64,000 nucleotides of DNA from Dactylis glomerata (taxonomy: Eukaryota; Streptophyta; Magnoliopsida; Poales; Poaceae). The notes below the pieces were generated by a model. That model saw nothing but the letters and a program-made list of their open reading frames with translations. It was not told the DNA's origin and did no database searches. Location of the stretch: positions 5,544,124 to 5,608,123 of the forward strand of contig QXEO01000546.1 of the NCBI GenBank assembly GCA_007115705.1, written 5' to 3'. A program made the translations under genes and the position numbers. This document shows positions 46,244 through 56,141 of this stretch, piece by piece (the first letter of the stretch is position 1; every line of letters begins with the position of its first letter).

Positions 46244-47966
46244 GAGATCCCATATCTCCTATTCTTTTTAATTTTATGGCTGATGTCTTTACCAGAATGC
46301 TTATTAAAGCTGCAAACCATGACCACATTAGTGGTTTGATGCAAAGCATGACACACACTGGGGTGATAAGCTTGCAGTATGCTGATGATACTCTGCTTTT
46401 CCTTAAGAATGATTTGACTTCTGCTATAAATTTGAAATGGTTACTGTCCTGTATTGAGCAAATGTCTGGTATGAGAATCAACTTTCATAAGTGTGATCTC
46501 ATTGCCATTAAAGTAGAAGATCATGATGCTCAACTGGTCTCACCGTCACTTTGCTGTAAGCTAGGGAAGCTCCCCTTGAGGTATCTTGGGGTTCCACTGC
46601 ATTACACAAAGCTGAGGAAAGAAGATGTTCAACCCATTGTAGACAAACTTTTAAAGAAAGCTGCTGGCTGGAGAGGCGGATTATTAAATCATGCTGCCAG
46701 ACTGGAGCTAGTTAGGAGTGTCTTAGCAAGTATTCCCATATACTTGTTAAGTGTCATTAAATTTCCAAAATGGGCTATAACCTTGATTAATTCTCAGATG
46801 GCTCACTGTTTGTGGGAAGATTATGAAGGGCATCATAGATACCATCTGGCTAACTAGGGTTTGGTATCCCAAAAGAAAGAATATGGGGGGCTAGGAATAC
46901 CTAGTCTGGCTGATATAAATATGTGTTTACTCGCTTCCTGGGTTAAGAGATATCATTTAAATGATAGTAAACTTTGGAAACAGATTATTGACCATAAATA
47001 TAATGTTAATGAACCCAGTATTTTCTCCTCCTCTCCTGCTGGTGCCTCTCCTTTTTGGAAAGGGGTTCTTTGGGCTGCCAAGGCTGCAAAAGTTGGGTAC
47101 CAGTGGAAAGTTGGGTATGGTAAAAAGTTTAAGTTCTGGGAGGACTAGTGGTTTGGAACCTCTAGCTTAGCCATTCAGTATTGGGAGGTGTATTGTCTGG
47201 CCAATGAGCAGAATTGCTCCATTTCTGAGCTTTGGGATGGCACTAACCTGAAAATTACTTTTAGAAGATGTTTTGATCATCACCTCATGTTGCAGTGGTT
47301 TGAGATTGTACAAATTGCTCAAACTTTATAGTTGTCCTCTGAGAGTGACACTTTGGTTTGGAAATTTGAGCCTAATGGAGTGTTTAGTGTAAAATCCATG
47401 TATGCTATAATTAATTTCAGAGGGATTGTCCCAGTGCATGTACACTCTATTTGGAAACTCAAACTTCCTCCAAAAATCCATTTCTTTTTATGGTTAGTTG
47501 TTCATAACAAAAATCTCACTAGAGATAATTTAGTCAAGAGACAATCAGTAGATGACTTGACTTGTGCTTTTTGTAATGAACTTGAGACTTACAACCACTT
47601 ATTCTTTGATTGTGTTGTTGCAAAAGCTGCCTGGAATGAAATTAAGTTTTGTGCAGGGAGTGTAGTAACAGTAGTTGATATTAACTCTCTTGCTAAATTT
47701 TGGGATAACAAAAGAGACAATAGTGCTCTAAATATGATACATGCTGGTTTGCTTTGGGTGCTATGGCTAACCAGAAATGATATATGTACTTCAAAAGGAA
47801 TAATTGGTCTGGGATGCAGGTAATCTGGAGGAGATTGGCCTGCACCCTTGCTCAGTGGGGCATTCTACTCACAGGGGCAGAAAAAGGGAAGCTGGATCTG
47901 GGGGTGATGCATTTGAAAGGCTTGGTGCGTGCCCCTCCGCCACTGTTGTGGCTGGATCCTGGCTAA
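46244..47966 (+). pseudogene. LINE ORF2: reverse transcriptase C-terminal part and zf-RVT domain
   Basis: Resumes after element C with QGDPISPILF and the catalytic YADD box (46378-46389), then LRYLGVPLHYTK and the thumb region. In-frame stops occur at 46855-46857, 47146-47148 and 47329-47331; the first two replace expected Trp codons (TGG to TAG). The zf-RVT region follows from 47332 (WKLKLPPKIHFFLWL, then CAFCNELETYNHLFFDC). A one-base shift near 47785 moves the end into another frame, which closes at 47966. Confidence 0.82.
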
Positions 47967-48357
47967 CTCCGGAGAAGAAGCCGAGGACAGAACGAGAGAT
48001 CAACCTCCACAATCAAATGGAAGGCGCCGAACTGAAGATCACGGCAGGGAACTTGGCTAGGACTCTGATGGCCAACGGCTTGGTGTTGATTGGCGACGGC
48101 GAACGCTTCAAGGTGATCAAGTCCTGATGCTGAGTTTCAGTGCTTTGAAGGTTTCAGCTGGTGGTAGATGTCGGTGTAGCCAGTAGGGTGTGTTCTATTT
48201 TTAGCTAAAAAGTTTGGAAAATTGTAATAAGTGGGTGCTTAGAACCTGGTACTGAGGTGGCACTCTGCAGTCCTTCGTGAGCTGTAAACTCGTTTTGTGA
48301 TACCTGGTGGTTTCTCGAATAAAACCGGGGCGAGGCCCTTTTATTCTTAAAAAAAAA
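47967..48357 (+). other. LINE 3' UTR and poly(A) tail
   Basis: No coding sequence. Ends AATAAAACCGGGGCGAGGCC, a T-rich stretch and then an A-run, the standard end of grass LINEs. It marks the exact 3' boundary of the long LINE. Confidence 0.8.
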
Positions 48358-48359
48358 CC

Positions 48360-49165
48360 ATGTTGCCGGCGGTTTGAGCGGGTCACGGTTTCGTCAGAGT
48401 TCCAAACCGTTGAACCCGTCCAAGGAACGCAACGTACGCAGCTGGAAACTCCGTGTCGTGACCGGCACCACAGCGGTAGCGGCGTGGCGGCACCGCGGCA
48501 GCGCCAGGAAACCAGGACGATGGAGAGTTGGAGAAGCGGGCGGCTGAAAGACAGCGAGGTAACAGACGTCCAGGCCGGCCAAGGTCGTCGCCTCGAGCTA
48601 TGCATGCGGGGCATCGTTCCGCCGGCGTCCAATTCAGACGAGGTCATCGTCTCAAGCTCTGCACGCCGGCGCGGCGGAGCAAGCACGCGGCGTCCAGGCC
48701 AGACCATCGCCTCGAGCTATGCACGCGGAGTATGGTCACGCCGGCGCGGCGGCGCGAACACGCGGCGTCCAGGCCGGCCGAAGTCGTCGCATGGAGCTAT
48801 GCATGCGGAGCATCACCATGGCATGGCGGCGCGAGCTCACAGCGTCCAGGGCTCCAGGCCGGCCGAGGTCGTCGTCTCAAGCTATACACGCGGTGCGAGC
48901 CCCGCCTTCCAGCACACAGCGGCGCCGCCCACCAGCAGGCATGGCCGCCGCCGACGCCTGCTCCCTAGCTCGCGGACAGCCTCCACCCGAGTGCGCTCCG
49001 CCTCTCCTGCCAACTACCTCAGCCGCCTACTACCCCTCGCCATCCTCCTCGTCCCGGTGTCCGGCGTTTTGATAGTACCGGTGTAAACCATGCAAACCAC
49101 CTAAACCAACCCGCCTAAACCGCCTGATTTTTGTGTGGTTTGTAGAAACCGTCCAAACCCAGCAA
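48360..49165. repeat. GC-rich tandem repeat block with inverted ends
   Basis: Five diverged copies of a 60-80 bp unit (CGTCCAGGCCGGCC, then GGTCGTCGCCTCGAGCTATG, then GCGGAGC) begin near 48568, 48627, 48692, 48767 and 48845. The outer parts are inverted relative to each other: GGCGGTTTGAGCGGGT at 48370-48385 against ACCCGCCTAAACCGCC at about 49108-49124. A + strand frame spans 48307-49086 but is repeat-encoded and Arg-rich; I do not call it a gene. It could be the remains of a DNA transposon. Confidence 0.55.
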
Positions 49166-49180
49166 AACCGTGGATGCACA

Positions 49181-49948
49181 TGCACAGGCTTAGCTAAAAC
49201 GTAATCATATGGCTTAAATCACCGTACAGGATAAGGTGTGTAGCTATTCATGTGGACAACAAGTCCACTCTCATTTGCGAATAAGAAATACTCCAACTCG
49301 AATTTAGGATTCCGCACACAATAATAAGTAAATTAGGCTCGATTTTGCTTTAGACTAGGAAAAAAATTGAATTTGAAACGACCGATGCTTCCTCATACGG
49401 ACTCCAAATTAGGTAAATAAGCATTTGTTGGAAATGTATCGAAACTAGCCGGAAGTTGTTCCGGCCAAATAGAATTTTATAAAGTTAAGAAAGTTATATG
49501 TTTAATTTCGAGCCCAATCTTACGTTGAACATGAAGTCTTTAGGCCAGCCACTAGAAAAAGCCGTTCCTAGCATTCTCTTTCCTCGTCTTGAATCGATTC
49601 CATATATGGCGGAGCATCGGCTCATATAGTTTGACACAAGAAGAGACTCAACAAGTTGATTCGCTTTTTTCTCGCAATTGTGGGATCTATGAGAAAAATA
49701 GTGAGGAAAAGGAGGATGCATGCATGCATATAGGGTGTCCCATAACCGATTTCATACATAGCAACACAATCATAGCGGTTCCAATATCTGAGGCCAACTC
49801 CAACGTTGGATCACATATGGATGGTTGGCATTCGATAGTGTCTGCGCGGGCCGAAATCATGGTCCAACGGTGGATCGCAAACGGGTAGAGCGCGAGATTC
49901 CTGTCCGCGGAGGCGCATTCCTGGCATAAAAATAAGTTGAGTTTGCAC
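49181..49948. other. Unassigned spacer
   Basis: AT-rich DNA without a supported ORF. GAGGCCAACTCCAACGTTGG at about 49790-49810 resembles a Harbinger terminal repeat and could be the left end of the element encoding the transposase at 50531, but its partner end was not found. Confidence 0.35.
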
Positions 49949-49956
49949 TCGCGCTG

Positions 49957-50125
49957 CAGGGGCGGACCTAGCTTATGCTAGCAGGTGTCCAAGGACACCG
50001 GGTAAAATCACTTTTCTTTGCTATTTTTTATATATTTATAGTGTATGACACCTCCAACTCTAAGTGAATATGTGTGTTACGTTATAGAGTGATACCGGGT
50101 AGATTTTTCTCTGGGTCCGCCCCTG
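49957..50125. mobile_element. hAT-type MITE
   Basis: 169 bp with terminal inverted repeats CAGGGGCGGACC and GGTCCGCCCCTG. The flanks CTCGCGCT(G) and CTCGTGCA(G) look like a decayed 8-bp target duplication (two mismatches). AT-rich interior, no coding capacity. Its ends resemble those of the MITE at 60793-60978. Confidence 0.75.
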
Positions 50126-51027
50126 CTCGTGCAGACAACAGGCACGTTTGATTTGTGCTGCCTTTTGTCCGGGTCAGGCCCGCTGGCCAGCCACAGAAAG
50201 GCAGTCACCCCCTAGCAACCACCCCACCGAATCCCACCCCTCCGCCACCGTGACACCGCCTCCGCCACGCAGCACTATTTTCGCTGGCTCTTTCGGAAAA
50301 CTAGCCAGGCGCGCCCGCCGCCGTGGATTAGGAGTTCTCTAGCCGCTGTCTGTGCCACTATTCTACCCATTCTTTGCCCGTGCGCCCGCCTATTTTGCGC
50401 CGCCCGCAGGCTGTTCGGCCATCGGCCTCGCCGGCCACCATATGTGAGATTTCTGTCCCTAGCCACCTTTTTTTGGCAAACCAATGGCATGACCATGATT
50501 GCTCATACCATGCTTGAATTTTAGAAGCTGATGGCGGATAGCTCGGACAAGTTTTTCTACGACAATGTCATCGAGTCATCGTGAGACGATCCAGACGATG
50601 ACTCCGAGGTCACGGCGGCCGTGGCTCTTCTTGTCCACAACCATGAAGAGAACCAAAGGCTTTTGTTCAGAGGATCGTTGTCAAGAAGGAGTGCGGCGTT
50701 GAACCGCAAGTGAGAGGCCGGCCATGCACGCCTATTAAAGGATTATTTTCATCGCACCGATCCCCTGTACAAGGAGCATCTTTTCCAACGTCGCTTTCCG
50801 TGTCACGAAAAGTTTTCACCACTATTCTTCATAGGGTGATGGCGTATGCTGACTACTTACATTTGAAGAAGGATGCGACAGATAAACTTGGCTTCACTTC
50901 TTATCAGAAATGCACTGCCGCTATAAAGATGCTTGCATATGGAGTTGTCGGTGACCTTGTTGATGAGTACATGCGCATGAGGGAGTCCACTTGCCTTGCG
51001 TCAATGTACAATTTTTGTGAAGCAGTG

Positions 51028-52567
51028 TGATACGTCTCAAACGTAGCTATAATTTTTGATGCTCCATGCTTGTTTTTACACCATTTGCCTTGTGTTTCGT
51101 TACACTTCGTGGCACTTTTATGCATTTTTCGAAACTAACCTATTAACAAGTCGCCACAGTGCCAGTTCCCTGTTTTCTGCTGTTTTTGTGTTTCAGAAAA
51201 GCTACACAGGAAATATTCTCGGAATTGGACGAAACAAGTTCCTGAAGTCTTATTTTTCCCGGAAGCTTCCAGAGATCCGAAGAGGCGAAGGAGAGGGGCC
51301 ACAGGCCGCCCTCACACTAGGCTCGCGCGGCCTGCCCCTGGCCCACGCCACCTAGGTGTGAGGAGGCCTGGGGCCACTCCTGACGACGCCCCTTCGCCTA
51401 TAAGAAGCCTCGGGACGGAAAACCCTAAAGGAGTCGGCAATTTTCCAGAAAGAGTTCCGCAGTTCCGCCGCCGCCACCGACGAATTTCGGGGGACAGAAG
51501 TCTCTGTTCCGGCACCCTGTCGGGACGGGGAAGTGCCCCCGGAGCCATCTCCATCGGTCTCCATCGCCGTCTTCGCCGTCTCCATCGACCTCACCGCCAT
51601 CTCCATCAACCTTGCTGTCTCCTATGATGAGGAGGGAGTAGTTCATCCCCGGGGCTGATGGCTCTACCGGTAGCTATGTGGTTCACCTCTCTCTCCCATG
51701 ATGTGATCTTTATGTGATCGTGAGCTTTGTATCATGTTGAACAAGTAGATGTTACTCTTCTTCATTATGTGTACTCTAGTGTGTTATTAAAGTAATCTAT
51801 TCCTCCTGCCATGGTGTAACGGTGACAGTGCGTGCATCATGGTGGTACTTGGTCTAGGCTACGATTGTGATCTTTTATGGATTATGAGAATAATTATCGC
51901 TATGATAGTATTGAAGTGATATATTCCTCCTTTCATGGTGTAATGTTGACAGTGTGTGCACCGTGTTAGTACTTGGTCTAAGTTGCAATAATATCTATCT
52001 TGAATTGTGATCTGATTTGGATATCTCTATGAGTGGTGTTTGTCAAGTACTTGATGAACTTTGAGGAGTGCTTCGTAGCCCTATGCAATGATTAGTGTTG
52101 TTCAATAGGAGAGTAATTCAGAGTACCATAGTGAAGAGAAGTTGTTTGTTTGTTCATTCATGTTATATTGTTGGGAGTGTGTCCACTAGTGAAAGTATGA
52201 TCCCTAGGCCTTGTTTCCAAGCTTTGCACACCGTTTACTTGCTGTTTTATTACATGTTTGCTCGCAGCGATATTTATTTCAAATCACATTTACTACTCAT
52301 AATCATCACTACTACTTGTATTTCACTATCTCTTCGCCGAACTAGTGAACCTATACATCTGACAAGTGTATTGGGTGTGTTGGGGACACAAGAGACTTTC
52401 TGTATCGTAATTGCAGGGTTGTTTGAGAGGGATAGCTTTGACCTCTTCCTCCCTGAGTTTGATAAACCTTGGGTGATCCACTTAAGGGAAACTTGCTGCT
52501 GTTCTACAAACCTCTGCACTTGGAGGCCCAACACTGTCTACAAGAATAGACGCGTGCGTAGACATCA
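51028..52567 (+). repeat. 5' LTR of element D
   Basis: 1540 bp. GC-rich hairpin at 51304-51368, followed by the TATA box CCTATAAGAAG at about 51398-51408. A 5-bp sequence (about 52365) is absent from the other LTR. Confidence 0.95.
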
Positions 52568-52577
52568 AGCTCTTTTC

Positions 52578-52595
52578 TGGCGCCGTTGCCGGGGA
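52578..52595 (+). promoter_or_regulatory. Primer-binding site of element D (tRNA-Asp)
   Basis: TGGCGCCGTTGCCGGGGA, perfect complement of the tRNA-Asp 3' end and identical to the site of element A, 10 bp inside the LTR. Confidence 0.92.
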
Positions 52596-52707
52596 GGTAA
52601 GGTTAAAGGTACTCGCATCCTCCTGTGTGAGTACTCGGAGTTATTTCCTTTAGATTCTACAATTACATCTTTTTGTTTCTTGTTTTTATTTTCACTAGTT
52701 AGGCTTA

Positions 52708-53619
52708 ATGGAAAACAAAGAGTTCTGTAGTCTTTTTCCTGAGTTTAGATATGAAGTGTTTGAAGAGAAAATTGAAAAACCTTTGGAGCTTAATTTGCAT
52801 GCTAATAGTGTTGTTAGTATGAATGCTTTGAACACCGTTGTTGCTAATGCTATAGAAAAGTCTAAGCTTGGGGAAGCTGGTTTTGTTAAGCATGATATTT
52901 TTAGTTCCCCAGCTTTAGTGGAGAAAGTTTGTTTTGATAATATTTTATCTCCCATATGTGATGTTCCTTCTTATGATGATATGTTTGAAGAATATGCTTT
53001 GCGAAATAGCTGTTCTTTAGCTTGTGATGATACTAAACCTCTAGTTTATGATGGTTATGATGATGAGTATAATATTTTCAGTTTACCTACTATTGAGGAT
53101 AAAATTAGTTATGATTACAATATGCCTCCTATTTATGATGATTATGGTGATGAGAATAATTATTCTATTAAATTTGCTCCTACTACTATTGTTCCTGTGG
53201 TGAGTATTAATTCTTTTATGCATGTGGCTCATGATAGAGATGCTTTATGTGATAGTTATATTGTTAGTTCTATTCATGATGCTACTGAAAGTTATTATGA
53301 GAGAGGGAAACATGGTTTGATGGATCTCAACAATATTAAGTTTCCCCTCTTTATGTTGCAAATCTTGAAGTGGCACTTGTTTTATCTATCCATGCTTGCT
53401 ACTATGTGCCTCGTTGATTTATTTTATTACAAGATTCCTATGCATAGGAAGTGGTTTAGATTTAAATGTCTTTCATACTTGCTTTTTGATGCTCTCTATT
53501 GCTTTAAGTTCCTATATGGCGCCTTTGCCTCAAGCTCTTATATGGCGCCCACATCAGCATCTTTGCAAATTACTGCGCCTAGCTCAAAGGCGTTAAAGAA
53601 AAGCACTCTTGGGAGATAA
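52708..53619 (+). CDS. Uncharacterised ORF of element D with hydrophobic C-terminal region
   Basis: The only ORF in element D: 303 residues in the gag position, 112 bp after the primer site, unbroken. Residues 1-200 are acidic with repeated Tyr/Asp clusters (PSYDDMFEEY, DGYDDEYN, YDDYGDENNY). Residues about 220-275 are strongly hydrophobic and aromatic (WHLFYLSMLATMCLVDLFYY, then SYLLFDALYCFKFLYG), compatible with one or two membrane segments. The end is Ser/Ala-rich. I see no zinc knuckle, protease, reverse transcriptase or integrase motif. The function is unknown; a membrane or trafficking role is only a guess. The open frame in an otherwise non-coding element suggests selection or a young copy. 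Confidence 0.7.
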   Translation: MENKEFCSLFPEFRYEVFEEKIEKPLELNLHANSVVSMNALNTVVANAIEKSKLGEAGFVKHDIFSSPALVEKVCFDNILSPICDVPSYDDMFEEYALRNSCSLACDDTKPLVYDGYDDEYNIFSLPTIEDKISYDYNMPPIYDDYGDENNYSIKFAPTTIVPVVSINSFMHVAHDRDALCDSYIVSSIHDATESYYERGKHGLMDLNNIKFPLFMLQILKWHLFYLSMLATMCLVDLFYYKIPMHRKWFRFKCLSYLLFDALYCFKFLYGAFASSSYMAPTSASLQITAPSSKALKKSTLGR

Positions 53620-56127
53620 CCCAATGTTTTATTTTTAGTACTTTTTATTTTATTTGAGTCTTGGAAGTCATTACTACTGTAATGACCACTCCTTATCTTG
53701 TTTATTTCGTTTTTGTGCCAAGAGAAGCCTCTAATTCGAGTGAGGTAAAGATTTGGGGATGTTGCTGTCCTGAAACTGTTTTCGGTGCTGCACCGTAAAA
53801 ATTCGTATAAATTCTCTGTATATCTTTTGGACCTGCGATTTCTTGTGCATATGCCCCAGGTTATATCCAAACTTTTATTAGTTTCACACTTTTTGATTTG
53901 AGCAACAGAGAACCCCTTAACAATTCGACCTTTGTCAGCTGTTCAGTTTTGACAGATTTCTGCCAATATTTGTGTTTGCCACTTTATCGCTTTCTTTTGA
54001 GTTCTTTTTATCACGGAACTTTTGGAGAAGTTGCTACAGTAGTATTTGCTATATATGTGGTGGTTTTGAGTTGAAACCTGAAGCAAAAAGAGGTTAATTA
54101 TATGCTATGAATACACTAATGTTGCTAATAGATTTGTGTTTAGTTTTGTATGAAGGAAGTTTTCAAGTGTAGGGATTGGAGAATGATGAGATGAGTTGAA
54201 GAATGGACAAAAGCTCAAGCTTGGGGATGCCCATGCATCACCCCAAGAAATATCCAAGAAGTACAAGCGTCAAAGCTTGGGGATGCCCCTGAGGCACCCC
54301 TTCTTCATCGGCAAAAATCAGGTCACCTTTCAAGACACTATATTTTTATTGCTTCATGCACTATGCATTTTTCTTGGAGCGTCAGTTGTTTTTGCTTTCA
54401 GTTTTCTTTTGCTTTATTTGCTGCAATAAATGGTTAGACACATCATGTTTCTTTTGGAGGATATGAACTCGCTTTTCATTTGCCAAGAACACTCTAGTTT
54501 TCACTCTTATCGTTCAACGAGTGTTCTTCTTTTTCTGCTACTGCGTTTAGCTTGCATTTTTCGCCTTGATTTTTGTTCAGATCTTGTTTTATCTTTCCAT
54601 CATGGTGTATTTGGACCTCTGGTATATGTTGGTTTTCCTCAAAAGAGTTTCCTCAAAAAGGTTTTAATGGTGTTGGAAAAGAGAAAAAGTTTCATGCAAA
54701 CAAAGTGGTACAAAAAGGAGCTTGTGTACACTGCGGCCTAGGCTTTTGCATGTCGTGCTTGATGTCTTTTTGATAGTATGCTTAGTGGTTTTGCTGTAGC
54801 ATGACTTGTCTCAATTAACTGAGATTGCTTAATGAGCCTTTGAAAAAATCATGCGTTGTTTTTATTGTATGGAAGCATTATTTTGGTTTTCTCCTTGATG
54901 CTTTATTTGGGTTGACTTGGCGCATGCTCACACATGTTAGACTCTCACAAAGTCGCCAATTGCCTCTATGATCATTTAGTTTTTGACTTTTGATGCCATC
55001 TTATGCTTCTTTTAATGTTGCTTTGTCGCTTTGCATGATTATGGCCATTATTGCTCTCTTAGTTGGTCGCTCCCAGTCTTTTGCTAGCCCTCATTTTGTA
55101 CTGAGTATGAGCTCTACTCATGCATCCAACTCCCAAAAACCAAGTTTGCCATTGTGTCCACTATAAATTCCTATGCATGGTATTTGTAAGCCATTCCAAA
55201 GTAAATTTTCATGTGCTACCTTTCAAAAAACCTTCAAAATACTTCTCATTTTGTGACACTGTTTTTAGCTCATGGGGACGTAGTGGTCGGATTTGCTATC
55301 TTCCATATTGCTTATTCCAAAAATAAAAAAAAGGAAAAAAGAAAAGAAAAAAGGCACTCCTCCATGGAATGTGAATGTTGGTGGGCACCCGATGAAATCG
55401 GTTAGCCATGGTTTGTGAAAGAAAAAAAGGTGGGGAGGAGTGCCAATCTTTATCAAAGAGCACAAAAGTGCCAATCTCTCTCTCAAAAACTTGCTTCATT
55501 TTTGTATGGAAGATAGTAAGAACCCCATTGCCAGTCGTTGACAAAGACAACCACCTCTCAAAATCCAATTTTTATCTCTCTGTTTTACAAATGAAAAGCT
55601 CTAGCACATGTTTAATCACTGCTTCCCTCTGCGAAGGGCCTTTCTTTTACTTTTATGTTGAGTCACCACCTTCTTTCTTTATGCACCATTAAGAGAGCAT
55701 AGTTGTCATTCTTAGTATAATGTGCATTGTCCCAAAGTTTTCATTGATTGATTCATATTGTTGGTTTCACTTGTTCTCAAATTATTTGTATCTAGTCGCC
55801 CTCTTAAACTTGAAGGTGTCCTATGCATTTATGTTTTGCTCTCTTTGAAGGACAAGCTGAAAACCATTTGTATGTTTTTCCTTATGATTTGAACACACGT
55901 TTGACTTTCATTGTTTCATTTTCATGATCTTTTGTTTGTGTTCATTTTCATGTTATAACATGGTTGCTAAGTTTCTATTGTCAAGATTATATCTTTATGC
56001 CCGTGTTTTAAGTTCTTTGATCTCAGCACTCAATGCTTACATATATGATCAAGATTGTGTAGGTGCATGTCACCTCAAAAATTATTTCTTTTGTTATCAC
56101 TTACCTACTCGAGGACGAGCAGGAGTT
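53620..56127 (+). other. Non-coding 3' domain of element D with internal polypurine-tract copies
   Basis: AAGCTTGGGGATGC occurs at 54217-54230 and 54273-54286, and again as the true polypurine tract at 56128-56141. The shared palindrome GAGTATGAGCTCTACTC is at 55103-55119 and the shared hairpin CCCTCTGCGAAGGG at 55625-55638. Sequence parallels the 3' domains of A and C in the same relative order. Confidence 0.75.
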
Positions 56128-56141
56128 AAGCTTGGGGATGC
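56128..56141 (+). promoter_or_regulatory. Polypurine tract of element D
   Basis: AAGCTTGGGGATGC abuts the 3' LTR directly. Same core as in element C. Confidence 0.88.

Larger units (their letters stand above)
21815..48357 (+). mobile_element. Long LINE, split by LTR elements B and C
   Basis: A non-LTR retrotransposon with ORF1 (zinc knuckle and DUF4283-like), ORF2 (endonuclease, reverse transcriptase, zf-RVT) and a 3' end finishing GGGCGAGGCCCTTTTATTC plus an A-run (48348-48357). Its own sequence is about 7.5 kb: ~21815-23654, 34299-37810 and 46244-48357. The 5' boundary is approximate and I could not find a target duplication. Both ORFs carry several stops and frameshifts, so it is inactive. 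It was present before B and C inserted. Confidence 0.85.

Noticed and set aside
48307..49086. 259-codon + strand frame
   Set aside because: Encoded by tandem repeats and starts within the LINE 3' UTR; Arg/Ser-rich without a domain.
49790..49810. Harbinger-like terminal repeat
   Set aside because: Only one end and no partner or 3-bp duplication visible; mentioned in the spacer entry but not called as an element.
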